From: Sphingomonadales bacterium EhC05 | GTDB taxonomy: Bacteria > Pseudomonadota > Alphaproteobacteria > Sphingomonadales > Sphingomonadaceae | Reading direction: 5' to 3' | Length of the DNA: 64,000 bases | Assembly: GCA_001650955.1 (NCBI GenBank) | Contig: LXYP01000006.1 | Location: 62,001-126,000 of the forward strand | Part shown: one piece after another, positions 8,710 to 18,306 of the stretch | Layout of the letters: each line of letters begins with the position of its first letter | Position numbering within the stretch: the stretch's first letter is position 1 | Notes under the pieces: generated by a model | What the model was told of the DNA's origin: nothing | Seen by the model: only the letters and a program-made list of their open reading frames with translations | Database searches by the model: none | Translations under genes and position numbers: made by a program

Positions 8710-10023
8710 CTAGGCGGGGACCGGATCTGCGGCCGGCTCTGCGTTCACCGCCTTGCCGGTCCACCAGAATAGGAAGGTTGCCATCGCCAGACTCACCACC
8801 GCGAGCGAAATCACCGCATAGTTGAGCGACATGCTGCCATAGTCATCGGCCCAATTGTCGCTCATCACACCGATCAGCGCGGGGCCGATACCATAGCCGA
8901 GCAGGTTGATCGACAGGCTGCTGATCGACGAGGCCGTGCCGCGCTCGGTCGGCAGCACCGAAGACTGGACCATCGAGATGGCCGCACCCTGCGTCGACAC
9001 CAAGAGGATATAGCCGCAGATATAGAGCGCGAGGGTCATTTCCAAACTGTCGGCCAACAGGCAGAAGGTCCAGAAAGGCGCCGTCATCATCACCGCCAGC
9101 GCACAATACCAGGGCCGCCATTTGGGATTTTTCTTGGCGAGAAAGTCGGCGAGAAAACCGCCGAGGATCATCGCCGGGACGCCGCCAATGAACAGCACCG
9201 CGCCAAGATATACGCCGACCTCGCCCGAGCTCACGTCGAAATTGCGCATCAGCGTCGGCGCGAGCCAGATCGCAAAGGCGAAGGAGGGAATATTGGTGAA
9301 GGAATTGGCCAGGACCACGCGGACAAATATATTGTTCGTCCATAGCGACCGCATCGTGGTCATGAACGGTTCCTGTGTGTCTGCAGCCTTGTCAGCCTCG
9401 GCTTTCTGTGCCGCCTGCTGGAAATAGCGTCCGCGATTGGGCTCCCGAACCGTCAGATAGAGAATGACACCCAGGAGGATTCCCGGCACGCCCAAGATGA
9501 CGAAGGTCCACCGCCAGCCATAAGCTTCAGCGATCAGGCCGCCCGCGGCATAGCCCAGCACCGGCCCGAGGACCGCGCCCACCGCAAATATCCCCATCGC
9601 CCGCGACAATTCATGCGGTGCGAAATAATCGGTGATGATCGAGACAGACGGCGGGCCGCCGCCGGCCTCGCCGACACCGACGCCGAGGCGCGCGAGCAGC
9701 AAGGTCCAGAATCCCAAGGCAGCCCCGCATAAAGCCGACATCAGGCTCCACAATGACAGGGATATCGCCACCATATTCTTGCGATTGGTGCGATCTGCCA
9801 GACGTCCGGCGGGAATACCCAGGAGCAGATAGAAGACCGTGAACGCCGTGCCGGCGAGCAGACCAATCTGGGTGTCGCTAAGCAGAAATTCGGCTTTGAT
9901 ATCCTCGATCAGGATCGACATCACCAGTCGGTCCGCGATATTGAACATGAAGGTCAACATCAGCATGATCAGGACATAATAGCGATAGATACCGCCAAAG
10001 CTCGTACCGGAATCTTTATTCAT
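8710..10023 (-). CDS. MFS transporter, spinster-like
   Basis: This 437-residue inner-membrane carrier has about 12 predicted transmembrane segments. Family signatures are the A-loop GRLADRTNRKN after the second helix and GVGVGEAGGGPPSVS in helices 4-5, the latter typical of spinster-like MFS proteins common in sphingomonad catabolic clusters. The frame opens at a GTG (10038), but GGAGAGG sits directly before an internal ATG and is correctly spaced for the ATG at 10023, which I chose. It probably imports an organic acid, aromatic or steroid-like substrate. No regulator is adjacent. Confidence 0.88.
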   Translation of the reverse strand: MNKDSGTSFGGIYRYYVLIMLMLTFMFNIADRLVMSILIEDIKAEFLLSDTQIGLLAGTAFTVFYLLLGIPAGRLADRTNRKNMVAISLSLWSLMSALCGAALGFWTLLLARLGVGVGEAGGGPPSVSIITDYFAPHELSRAMGIFAVGAVLGPVLGYAAGGLIAEAYGWRWTFVILGVPGILLGVILYLTVREPNRGRYFQQAAQKAEADKAADTQEPFMTTMRSLWTNNIFVRVVLANSFTNIPSFAFAIWLAPTLMRNFDVSSGEVGVYLGAVLFIGGVPAMILGGFLADFLAKKNPKWRPWYCALAVMMTAPFWTFCLLADSLEMTLALYICGYILLVSTQGAAISMVQSSVLPTERGTASSISSLSINLLGYGIGPALIGVMSDNWADDYGSMSLNYAVISLAVVSLAMATFLFWWTGKAVNAEPAADPVPA

Positions 10024-10209
10024 CAACATCCTCTCCACAGGATCTGGATGGCCTAGCGTGAAAAAGGGGACAGAACCAGCTTGGCTCCATCCCCTTAATT
10101 GATAGGATCAGTTTGTCACGCCGAACGCAAATTCAGCATCCCGAGCCGGACGGCACCAAAATGCCTGGCCCGAATCTGGTCCCGGATCGGTCCGGGATGA
10201 TCTCTCTGT

Positions 10210-11343
10210 CTAGCCTGCGGTCAGCGCAATATGCCGGCGCATATGATGATCGACGCTGCCAAATTCGCTTTCAAAAATCGACAGGCGTTTGAAATAGCTG
10301 CCGACGGCGAGCTCGTCGGTCATCCCCATGCCGCCATGGGTCTGGATCGCCGACTGGCCGATGAATCGTGCCGATTGGCCGATCCGGACCTTGGCCGAGG
10401 AGACGTTTTTCTTGCGCGTCGCATCATCTTCATCGAGCTTGATCGTCGCAAGATAGCACATCGAAACAGATTGCTCATATTCCATCAGCATATCGGCCAT
10501 GCGGTGCTGCAACACCTGAAAAGACCCGATCGGAGCGCCAAATTGCTTCCGCTGCCGGGAATAGTCGAGCGTCATCTCATTGGTGACTTTCATCACGCCC
10601 ACGGCTTCCGCACATGTTGCGGCTGTCGCTTCGTCGACAATTTTCTCAATCAACGGCAGCCCATTGTCAGCCTCGCCAATCAGCGCATCGCTGGAAAGTT
10701 TGACATTTTCGAAATAGACTTCCGATGCCCGGCGTCCATCAACCGTGCCATAGTCCCGCAGGCTGACACCGTCAGCATCCTTGGCGACCACGAACACCGA
10801 AATACCCTCTTTGTCCGTTCGTCCGCCGGATGTCCGTGCGGTTACGACAAAATGAGTCGACCAGGGCGCACCGATAACAACCGCTTTATGGCCGTTCAGC
10901 ACATAGTCGCTGCCGTCGGCTTTCGCAGTGGTTTCAAGATTTGCGAGATCATAGCGACCACGCGGCTCGGCAAAAGCAAAAGCGAAAATCATCTCGCCGG
11001 AAATGATCCCGCCAATATATTCTTCCCGCTGCGCGGCACTGCCGCCATGTTTCAGAGCGCCGCCGGCACAAACGACAGTCGGGATGAACGGCTCGACCGC
11101 AAGGCCTTTACCAAATTCTTCCATGATGATCATCGCTTCGGTCGCACCGCCAAAGCCACCATCTTCTTCCGAAAAGGGTGCGGCGAGCATACCGAGTTCG
11201 GCCAATTGCGCCCAAAGCTCAGGCCGCCAGCCAGCATCGCTTTCGATCACGCTGCGGCGCGTGTCCCAGTCATATTGTTCGCGAATCAGTCGCGAAATTC
11301 CGTCGCGCACCATATTTTGTTCGTCGGTAAAATCGAAATCCAT
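10210..11343 (-). CDS. Acyl-CoA dehydrogenase family protein (377 aa, pair member)
   Basis: Cytoplasmic FAD-dependent acyl-CoA dehydrogenase. It begins MDFDFTDEQNMVRDGISR and contains RKQFGAPIGSFQVLQH near residue 240 and a C-terminal IQTHGGMGMTDELAVG helix, all family hallmarks. It lies 22 bp downstream of a second, different acyl-CoA dehydrogenase gene on the same strand. Such adjacent pairs often encode heteromeric alpha2beta2 enzymes acting on steroid side chains (FadE26/FadE27 and ChsE types), so a heterotetramer is plausible, though unproven here. Transcription probably starts upstream of the partner gene. Confidence 0.9.
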   Translation of the reverse strand: MDFDFTDEQNMVRDGISRLIREQYDWDTRRSVIESDAGWRPELWAQLAELGMLAAPFSEEDGGFGGATEAMIIMEEFGKGLAVEPFIPTVVCAGGALKHGGSAAQREEYIGGIISGEMIFAFAFAEPRGRYDLANLETTAKADGSDYVLNGHKAVVIGAPWSTHFVVTARTSGGRTDKEGISVFVVAKDADGVSLRDYGTVDGRRASEVYFENVKLSSDALIGEADNGLPLIEKIVDEATAATCAEAVGVMKVTNEMTLDYSRQRKQFGAPIGSFQVLQHRMADMLMEYEQSVSMCYLATIKLDEDDATRKKNVSSAKVRIGQSARFIGQSAIQTHGGMGMTDELAVGSYFKRLSIFESEFGSVDHHMRRHIALTAG

Positions 11344-11365
11344 AATATTTCCCCTGCGTCGAGCG

Positions 11366-12562
11366 TTAAAGCCCGAGGATCATTTTCGTGATAATATTGC
11401 GCTGGATCTCGTTGGATCCGCCGTAAATCGACGTTTTGCGCATGTTGAAATAGGTCGGTGCGGCATGATGCGCATAGTCCGGCCCGATCGGGAAGTCATT
11501 TGACCCGTCATCCGGGAAGCTACGGAAATCAGGCGTGCCATAATAGCCGACGGCTTCCAGGGTCAGCTCGGTCAGCCGCTGCTGAATCTCGGTTCCCTTG
11601 ACCTTGAGCAGGGAGCTTTCCGGTCCGGGTCCCTTGCCAGCCTGTTCGCCAGCCAGCGTCCGCAACTCGGTGATTTCGAGCGCGGACAGGTCAATTTCCA
11701 ACTGACTGATCTTGGTGGCAAAGCCCATGTCTTCGATCAATGGCTTGCCATCCAGCATTTCGGCTGCAGCAATTTCCTTGAGCTGTTCGACACCGCGCTT
11801 GGAGCGCGCGACACCGGCGATGCCGGAACGTTCATGCGCGAGCAGGAACTTGGCATAGGTCCAGCCCTTATTCTCTTCGCCGATCAAATTGGCCGCTGGC
11901 ACACGAACATCGGTGAGCCACACTTCATTGACCTCATGGCCGCCGTCGATCAGCTTGATTGGGCGCACTTCAATGCCGGGTGACTTCATGTCGACAAGAA
12001 TGAAGCTGATCCCCATTTGCGGTTTCGGCGCATCCGGATCGGTGCGGCAGAGGAAGAAACCCCAATCGGCATGTTGTGCCAATGTCGTCCATGTCTTCTG
12101 CCCGTTGAGGATATAATCATCACCGTCGCGTACCGCTGTCGTTTTGAGCGATGCGAGATCAGAACCTGCGCCGGGTTCGGAATAGCCCTGACACCACCAT
12201 ACATTGCCGCTGCGAATGCCGGGCAGATACTCGGCCTTCTGCTCATCGCTGCCAAATGTGTAGATCACCGGTCCAACCATCGACACGCCGAAAGGCAGTG
12301 GCATGACCGTGTTCATCCGGGCATTTTCTTCCGACCAGATATAGCGCTGCGTCGGGGTCCAGCCGGTGCCACCATATTCGGTGGGCCATGCCGGGACAGA
12401 CCAGCCCTTTTGGCCGAGAATCTTGTGCCAGGCGGCCATATCTTCCGGAGACATTTCGTCCTGAACGCCGCGCGTGCCAATATTCTGCGGGTAGTTATTT
12501 GCAATGAAATCACGCACTTCGTCGCGAAAGGCATTTTCTTCGGGGGTAAATTCAAGGTTCAT
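11366..12562 (-). CDS. Acyl-CoA dehydrogenase family protein (398 aa, pair member)
   Basis: First gene of the acyl-CoA dehydrogenase pair. The 398-residue protein starts MNLEFTPEENAFRDEVRDF, has the substrate/FAD-loop segment CQGYSEPGAGSDLASLKT near residue 130, and the C-terminal YGGSNEIQRNIITK. This matches the FadE26/FadE17-type branch of larger acyl-CoA dehydrogenases. The ATG follows AGGAGATC. A 16-bp palindrome lies 64 bp upstream of the start (12626-12641) and recurs upstream of the acyl-CoA dehydrogenase gene at 34333, suggesting repressor control. Confidence 0.9.
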   Translation of the reverse strand: MNLEFTPEENAFRDEVRDFIANNYPQNIGTRGVQDEMSPEDMAAWHKILGQKGWSVPAWPTEYGGTGWTPTQRYIWSEENARMNTVMPLPFGVSMVGPVIYTFGSDEQKAEYLPGIRSGNVWWCQGYSEPGAGSDLASLKTTAVRDGDDYILNGQKTWTTLAQHADWGFFLCRTDPDAPKPQMGISFILVDMKSPGIEVRPIKLIDGGHEVNEVWLTDVRVPAANLIGEENKGWTYAKFLLAHERSGIAGVARSKRGVEQLKEIAAAEMLDGKPLIEDMGFATKISQLEIDLSALEITELRTLAGEQAGKGPGPESSLLKVKGTEIQQRLTELTLEAVGYYGTPDFRSFPDDGSNDFPIGPDYAHHAAPTYFNMRKTSIYGGSNEIQRNIITKMILGL

Positions 12563-12625
12563 GGCTATGATCTCCTGAGTGAAATTTGACCGGACTATAG
12601 GGTGAAAATGGCGGAAAACAAGCGA

Positions 12626-12641
12626 TTAACCGAGCGATTAA
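12626..12641. promoter_or_regulatory. Candidate operator, imperfect 16-bp palindrome TTAACCGAGCGATTAA
   Basis: The two half-sites TTAAccG and CgaTTAA are nearly symmetrical, giving the form TTAAYYG-NN-CGATTAA. It lies 64 bp upstream of the acyl-CoA dehydrogenase start at 12562. A close relative, TTAATTGACCGATTAA, is at 34242-34257, 75 bp upstream of another acyl-CoA dehydrogenase gene. Size and symmetry suit a TetR-type repressor; the protein that binds is not known. Confidence 0.5.
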
Positions 12642-12670
12642 GGTGACGCTACGGCACCGCCGGATGCACG

Positions 12671-13612
12671 CTATTCCGTTTGTGAAAACTTGTCTTTACG
12701 CCGCTTGCCGAATCTCATGCCACGCTCGAGCTTGGCGCGCAAAGCGGTATAATAGGCCTCGAGGAAGATGCGCTCATCACCGCTGCCCGGTTCCCAGCCG
12801 ATTTTCGCACAAATGGATGCCGCGACAGTATCCAGCGCTTCGTCCGTACCGCTGCGCAGAACCTTTTCCAGCGTCTGCAATTCATATTCGCCATAGACCG
12901 ACAATTCCTGATCGGAAAAGACATAGCGGCCTGCAGTTGCGCTCGCATTACCCTGTTCGGGAACCGATGGCGCGACAAGATTACCCAGCTTTGGCTTCAC
13001 ATTGTTGATCACCCATGTCCCCGCGATCAGATCACCGCAGCGCAACCGATCCTTGTTGAACAGCGGAAACAGCAGGAACATCAGCACCCAGATAAAGCCG
13101 GCCCAGGCGGTAAAATCGCTCATCGTGCCGCTGACTTCACCCGATGAGAGGAACATAAGCGGCAGGAATAGCTCAATATCGCGAACAATATTCCGGGCAA
13201 TCACCGCCTCTGCAGTCAGTCGGCCGCCATCGCGCGCCGCGACCCGAATGCCCGTGACACGCTTGCCCCAGGTAGCAGCGCGATCGCCCAGTTCAAAATA
13301 GAGAAAATAGGCGTTGCGGAACAGAAAAATCGCGATGATCCAGAAAACCATCAAGACACTCAAAGGGCCCTCGGCACTTTCCAGAGATTGACCAAAAGCA
13401 CTGCCAAATCCCCATATGGCGAATATTCCAGCCAGGGTTACACCGATGATCAGCGCCAGGATGATCACAATATCGAGCAGCAAAGCCCCCGCTCTCGCCC
13501 CTGCCGATGCCACCGAAATATTCAGCGGCACCCCTTCGGGCGAGATCATCACCCGATCAAGTTTGGAATGGCGGACGGGCAAGCCCGCCACGGCTATTTT
13601 TGCGCGGCTCAT
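12671..13612 (-). CDS. RDD family membrane protein
   Basis: This 313-residue protein has an N-terminal cytoplasmic segment, then an RDD domain (about residues 20-200) with hydrophobic helices such as GALLLDIVIILALIIGVTLA and the conserved D-R-A-A-T-W-G-K-R-V-T-G-I-R segment. The C-terminal half is hydrophilic and charged. It is the last gene of a six-gene operon (DUF4129, DUF4350, MoxR, DUF58, SpoIIM-like, RDD) and overlaps the SpoIIM-like gene by 4 bp. The role of RDD proteins is not established; in such operons they are thought to belong to a membrane complex with the SpoIIM-like protein. Confidence 0.88.
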   Translation of the reverse strand: MSRAKIAVAGLPVRHSKLDRVMISPEGVPLNISVASAGARAGALLLDIVIILALIIGVTLAGIFAIWGFGSAFGQSLESAEGPLSVLMVFWIIAIFLFRNAYFLYFELGDRAATWGKRVTGIRVAARDGGRLTAEAVIARNIVRDIELFLPLMFLSSGEVSGTMSDFTAWAGFIWVLMFLLFPLFNKDRLRCGDLIAGTWVINNVKPKLGNLVAPSVPEQGNASATAGRYVFSDQELSVYGEYELQTLEKVLRSGTDEALDTVAASICAKIGWEPGSGDERIFLEAYYTALRAKLERGMRFGKRRKDKFSQTE

Positions 13613-14637
13613 CTGCCCGCTCCCACCTTGCGGCCAAAGCCAATAAAATAGATCAGCCAGAGCAAGAGCATCGCGCCGCCCACCGCATAGCGCCCGATGC
13701 TATTGTCGATCAGCTGGCGCGCAAAGCCTTCGAGCAGGCCGGCGCAAATCAGCATGATGATCACGCCCACCATCACCAGTGCCGCGCGTTTGCCGGCATC
13801 GCTGGCGGCCTGAAGATGTGATTTGGCTCCGGGAAAGGCAAGCGACCGTCCGACATGAATGCCCGCTGCCCCGGCCAACAGAATCGCAAATAGCTCCGTC
13901 GTCCCGTGGATCGAGAGCCAGCCGACAAAATCGGCCGTCAAACCGCGCTGGGCAAATACCCAGAGCATCGCACCGAGCAGCGCCATATTGTGGATCAACA
14001 GCAATATGCTCGGAATGGCAAAGGCGAAACCCAGAGCGAATGCCAGAATCGCGACCTGCGCATTATTGCTGAATAGGAAGGCTGCAAATACGCCCAGTCC
14101 ATCCTGCTCCTGCCCGCCAAATAATGTGCCGCGCAGCGCCTCTTCGGTTGCGCCCGGAACGCGCACGTCGGCAAAATTTCCCGGCACCAGCGCATAGAAC
14201 CAGTCACTATCACCGGCGACCAATATATATCCGATCAGCGCTCCCGCGATCATCACACTGAGCGCGATCCAGATATCCAGCTGAATGGCCCGGACGGCCC
14301 GACTCCATCCGCCACCGAGAAAGTCCTTGAGCCAGCCGCCAAAGCTGGTTTGCGTGCCGTAGACAAGAAAATAGGAGCGCAGCGCCAGGCCTTCAAGATA
14401 ATCGGTGAGACCTGCATCGAGCGAATTTTCACGCGCAATCGAAAGGCTCGATAGCAAGGTCCGATAGAGGGTTGGCAAGGCCAGCACGTCCTCATCCGAC
14501 AGTTTCCGCGCCTTGCCCTTTTCCATTTTGGTGACAATTTCTTCGAGGCGGATCCAGTCGCTTTCGCGTTCCAGCCGGAACCGGTCACTGCGCAACGCCG
14601 GAAATGCAATATCGGAATTGCCGGTCATGTCATTCAT
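13609..14637 (-). CDS. Stage II sporulation protein M-like membrane protein
   Basis: This 342-residue integral membrane protein has a roughly 110-residue cytoplasmic N terminus and about five transmembrane segments. Family features include FLGGGWSRAVRAI, NNAQVAILAFALGFAFAIPS and the conserved IHGTTELFAILLAGAAG. SpoIIM-like (DUF95) proteins outside spore formers occur with MoxR/DUF58 genes, as here. It overlaps the downstream RDD gene by 4 bp and lies 24 bp after the DUF58 gene. The function in non-sporulating bacteria is unknown; an envelope or stress role is inferred from context. Confidence 0.87.
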   Translation of the reverse strand: MNDMTGNSDIAFPALRSDRFRLERESDWIRLEEIVTKMEKGKARKLSDEDVLALPTLYRTLLSSLSIARENSLDAGLTDYLEGLALRSYFLVYGTQTSFGGWLKDFLGGGWSRAVRAIQLDIWIALSVMIAGALIGYILVAGDSDWFYALVPGNFADVRVPGATEEALRGTLFGGQEQDGLGVFAAFLFSNNAQVAILAFALGFAFAIPSILLLIHNMALLGAMLWVFAQRGLTADFVGWLSIHGTTELFAILLAGAAGIHVGRSLAFPGAKSHLQAASDAGKRAALVMVGVIIMLICAGLLEGFARQLIDNSIGRYAVGGAMLLLWLIYFIGFGRKVGAGR

Positions 14638-14661
14638 CGCGCTGCCTCCCGATCCTGATCA

Positions 14662-15978
14662 TCATAATGCGCCTCGCCGCTTGATCTTGAGATAGCCGTT
14701 GATCAGCCGGGTCCCGATCTCGTCATGCGCGCCTTCGATCACGTCAATCCCGAGATGCTGCAGCCGGGAGATCACCAGATTTTTCTGATTATGCAGATTT
14801 TGCGCGGTGACGCTGCGCGCAACATCTTCGGCGCTTTCGGGGGCCTTGTCGATGATCGCCCTGAGCTCCTGATCTTCCAATATGACGAATAATACCAGAT
14901 GCTTGTCAATCAGTCGCCCCGCAGCCTCGAGCATCAGATCCGCAGCCGTCGGATCGGTAAAATCGGTAAAGATGATGATCAGCGAGCGGCGCTTCAGCCG
15001 GTTTTGCAGGGACGACAGCGCCAGCGTATAATTGCTTTCCTGATGACGATAATCAATCGTCGCCGCTTCCTGTTGCAGGCGAAAGAAATTGCGGCTGCCG
15101 GACAGAAAGGGCGTCGACAATTCGGGTTTGGCGGCGAAGCTGAACAGGCTGGTTTTATCACCTGATTTGAGCGTGACATAGGCGGTCAGCAAGGCTGCCG
15201 AAACCGCGCGATCGATCCGCGGCAGGCCATCGATCGGTTCGCACATCGCCGAGCCGCAATCGAGCGCAAAGACAATCTGGTTGTTGCGCTCGGTGTCATA
15301 TTCCTTGGCGAGCAATTTGCTATGGCGCGCCGAGCCCTTCCAGTCGATGCTGCGCCGGTCCATCCCCGGTTGATAATCGGCGAGCGCTTCAAACTCGCTG
15401 CCTTCGCCGCGAAATTTTCTCGCCATCAGACCGAAAACCGAATCGCGCAGGAACATCTGCACGGTCGGACTGCGCACTGCGGCGATATTCGGGATCACGG
15501 CAACTGTTTGGGCGCCTGGCTGGACAATCTGCCGCCAGGCAAGACCGAGCGGACCTTTCCAGCGCAGCCAGAATTTGCCAATTTCTCCTGTCCCGCGCCG
15601 TCCGGGGATCGTTGTCGCCTCTCCGGCGAAAGCCGCGCTGCCGGCAATACGCGCCAAGGCAAATTCGATCTTGCCGCTATCCGCCAGCCGGTGATCGACA
15701 CCGAGATTGCCAAATATCCGCTGCGGGACCATCAGTCCGGAGAAAGAAGCTTCCGCTGCCAGCGTCATCGGTGCTCCGATTTCGGCGCTTTGCGGGATGG
15801 CCAGTCGCACATCACGCGCCTTGGCCGCAATCAGACCGTCGAGCAGCAGCAACAACAGCAGCATCGCCGCCCATGCCGCACCAATCGCCCACAGCGCCGG
15901 GATGATCGCGGCGAATATCGCCGCAATCGGCGCGCCGAGTGCGATCAGCCCGATTGCTCGTCCGGTCGGGTAGAACAT
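14662..15978 (-). CDS. DUF58 domain-containing protein
   Basis: This 438-residue protein begins with two hydrophobic helices (RAIGLIALGAPIAAIFAAIIPAL region). After about residue 200 comes the DUF58 signature ALADYQPGMDRRSIDWKGSAR, leading into a von Willebrand A-like fold with DCGSAM in the metal-site position. DUF58 proteins are partners of MoxR ATPases. The frame stays open to a TTG at 16038; I chose the ATG at 15978 because MFYPTGRA matches the usual family N terminus, though its ribosome site is weak. It lies between moxR and the SpoIIM-like gene. Confidence 0.86.
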   Translation of the reverse strand: MFYPTGRAIGLIALGAPIAAIFAAIIPALWAIGAAWAAMLLLLLLLDGLIAAKARDVRLAIPQSAEIGAPMTLAAEASFSGLMVPQRIFGNLGVDHRLADSGKIEFALARIAGSAAFAGEATTIPGRRGTGEIGKFWLRWKGPLGLAWRQIVQPGAQTVAVIPNIAAVRSPTVQMFLRDSVFGLMARKFRGEGSEFEALADYQPGMDRRSIDWKGSARHSKLLAKEYDTERNNQIVFALDCGSAMCEPIDGLPRIDRAVSAALLTAYVTLKSGDKTSLFSFAAKPELSTPFLSGSRNFFRLQQEAATIDYRHQESNYTLALSSLQNRLKRRSLIIIFTDFTDPTAADLMLEAAGRLIDKHLVLFVILEDQELRAIIDKAPESAEDVARSVTAQNLHNQKNLVISRLQHLGIDVIEGAHDEIGTRLINGYLKIKRRGAL

Positions 15979-16072
15979 CAAACGGCCCGCTCGTGCTGCG
16001 CGTGTCGCAGCGCGATGGGGATGCAAGCGGTCGACCAACTCAGGTCAGGCGGAAAGGGAAAAGCCAAAGGCA

Positions 16073-17029
16073 TCAGCGCGGGGCTTCCGTCCGATCGACC
16101 AGATCTTCGATGATCGCATCGACTTGACGCCCTTCGATCTCGGCCGCTGGTGACAGCAAAGTCCGGTGGCGGAGCACCGACGGGGCCAGCGCCTTGACAT
16201 CGTCGGGTATGACATAGTCGCGACCCGCAATCGCGGCGCGCGCCCGCGCAGCACTCGCCAGCATGATCGCAGCGCGCGGGCTGGCGCCATTTTCGAGATC
16301 GGCAGTTTCGCGGGTCGCACGCACCAGGCGCACGATATAATCGACCACGTCATCGACCAGCTTCACCGATTTGACCACGTCTGCCGCCGCGGCCAATATT
16401 GTCTGATCGGCCAGCGTGCGGATTCCGAAATCAGCCGGTCCGGGCGCGCCGGTCCGGGCGCCATATTGGACCACGATCCGCTTTTCTTCATCGGCATCGG
16501 GATATCCGACCAGCAGTTTGAACAGAAACCGGTCGAGCTGGGCTTCGGGCAGCGGATAGACGCCCTGCTGCTCGATCGGATTCTGGGTCGCCACGACCAT
16601 GAACTGTGGAGATAATTTATGGGTTTCCCCGTCGATCGTCACTGCCCGCTCCTGCATCGCCTCGAGCATCGCTGCCTGGGTTTTGGGCGGGGTCCGGTTG
16701 ATTTCATCGGCGAGCAGGAGATCGCAGAAAACCGGGCCGCGCGTCAGGGTGAACGTGCTGCTTTGAAAATTGAACAGGTTGGAGCCGATAATATCCCCGG
16801 GCATCAGATCGGGGGTGAATTGGATCCGCCCGAAATCGAGGTTGAGCGTCGCCGCAAAACATTGCGCCAGAAATGTCTTGGCGGTTCCGGGCGGCCCTTC
16901 CAGCAACACATGACCCGAGGAAAATAGCGCGATCAGCAGATGATCGACAATCTCATCCTGACCGATGATGGCCTTGGCCACTTCCCCGCGAATCGCATCC
17001 GCCAGCGTCTTGAGCTCATCAAAATTCAT
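16073..17029 (-). CDS. MoxR family AAA+ ATPase
   Basis: This 318-residue MoxR ATPase has Walker [10 protein letters not shown] near residue 40, Walker B LLADEINR near 108, a sensor-1 region [24 protein letters not shown] and the C-terminal lid segment [18 protein letters not shown]. MoxR proteins act as chaperone-like remodelers of proteins with VWA domains; the DUF58 protein just downstream is the likely client. The start codon overlaps the end of the DUF4350 gene by 4 bp, so the operon is translationally coupled. Confidence 0.93.
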   Translation of the reverse strand: MNFDELKTLADAIRGEVAKAIIGQDEIVDHLLIALFSSGHVLLEGPPGTAKTFLAQCFAATLNLDFGRIQFTPDLMPGDIIGSNLFNFQSSTFTLTRGPVFCDLLLADEINRTPPKTQAAMLEAMQERAVTIDGETHKLSPQFMVVATQNPIEQQGVYPLPEAQLDRFLFKLLVGYPDADEEKRIVVQYGARTGAPGPADFGIRTLADQTILAAAADVVKSVKLVDDVVDYIVRLVRATRETADLENGASPRAAIMLASAARARAAIAGRDYVIPDDVKALAPSVLRHRTLLSPAAEIEGRQVDAIIEDLVDRTEAPR

Positions 17030-18306
17030 CCGATTTTTTCCTTCTTCCAGGCATGGAGAGCCGCTGCCCCCTCTGCAATTTCATGGGGCTTTTGCGCGCG
17101 GCTTAGATTGTGGAACAGCGCCGAAAAACGGTTGCCGCCACTCTCGCCCAGCGCATCCAGCCGGGCGTTGATCTCACGGTCCGGCGTATAGGCTGGAATA
17201 GCCAGTGCCAATGCCGCTTCTGACCTTATCCGCTCGGCATAGGGATCAACCACCAGATAGCTACGCCCCATCCGACGGATGAACCCGGCGCTGTTATTGA
17301 CCAGCGCGGTCTTGCCAAAGTCAATGCTGCGCTGCGCCCGAACCGGCGGCCCGAACCGGTTGAACGCCATCCACGCCGCCGCCAGCGAGGCGACAATCAG
17401 ACAGATGGTCGCCGAGAGAAAGGGCGGTTCAAAGGCAAGCGTGAGAAGATTCCTGGGACTACCCAGTCCGTTGAAGGTTAGATCGAACATAATCTCGCCA
17501 TCGGTCCCTGCGGCCGCGGCCTCGATCAGCGCGAGCGCATGTTCCGCCGTCTGCTTGTCGGCCATGCCAAAATTGTTCATCAGGTCCGCATCCGCGACGA
17601 TCACCACCGGGAAAAAATCTGCGTCAATTTCGGCTTCGTCGGTAATCACCGACGGATCCAGGCCATCGAGCTGCGCATAGACGCCGCCATCATCAAGATA
17701 AGCGACCAGCGCATCTCCCGACCGGGGATCGCGCACAATATTGCGAATAAAATCCCCGCTTATCGTCACCGGTGAGTCTGGGGTCTTGACCGTGCCGCCG
17801 ACCGCAGAGCTGGCGATGCCCTTCGCCTCTTTCGAGCGCGTGACTTTGGTATCGGCAATATCGTCCAGCATCGGACCGACCGCTTCACCATCCCATGGCT
17901 CAGTCCGCACGACCCAGCCTTTCTTCAGAGTCAGGGTCTGGGATTGTGTGACTTGCCATTTGGGCAGGATGATCATCGTCGGTCCGACATAGGCGCGATC
18001 CTGAACGACCTGGTCGAGGTCCGCGCTTTGCGACGCAACCGTAGGGGTCAGAATCAGCAGCCCGGGCTTTTCAATGCCCGCCTGAGTCCGCGAATAAGTC
18101 ACCGGGCTCCCGGTTTTTTCGAGCAGATTGGCCAGCGCCTTATAGCCGACAATACTATTCGATGCGCCGTGGGCCTGGCCATTTTTGCCCGATGTGAACT
18201 GGTTGCCCGCACCCAATCCATAGAGCAAGGCGACAAATGCAGCGAAACCAATCGCAAACATGATGAGGATCGTCGAGCGTTTGAAAGGATTGGCCTGCAC
18301 ACTCAT
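17026..18306 (-). CDS. DUF4350 domain-containing membrane protein
   Basis: This 426-residue protein has an N-terminal transmembrane helix ([20 protein letters not shown]), a large soluble domain containing [24 protein letters not shown] (DUF4350), and a second helix near residue 290 ([24 protein letters not shown]). It is the second gene of the MoxR operon. Its ATG at 18306 overlaps the DUF4129 stop as ATGA, a better-supported start than the upstream in-frame codon at 18375. The function is unknown; a structural part of the MoxR/DUF58 envelope complex is likely. Confidence 0.85.
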   Translation of the reverse strand: MSVQANPFKRSTILIMFAIGFAAFVALLYGLGAGNQFTSGKNGQAHGASNSIVGYKALANLLEKTGSPVTYSRTQAGIEKPGLLILTPTVASQSADLDQVVQDRAYVGPTMIILPKWQVTQSQTLTLKKGWVVRTEPWDGEAVGPMLDDIADTKVTRSKEAKGIASSAVGGTVKTPDSPVTISGDFIRNIVRDPRSGDALVAYLDDGGVYAQLDGLDPSVITDEAEIDADFFPVVIVADADLMNNFGMADKQTAEHALALIEAAAAGTDGEIMFDLTFNGLGSPRNLLTLAFEPPFLSATICLIVASLAAAWMAFNRFGPPVRAQRSIDFGKTALVNNSAGFIRRMGRSYLVVDPYAERIRSEAALALAIPAYTPDREINARLDALGESGGNRFSALFHNLSRAQKPHEIAEGAAALHAWKKEKIG

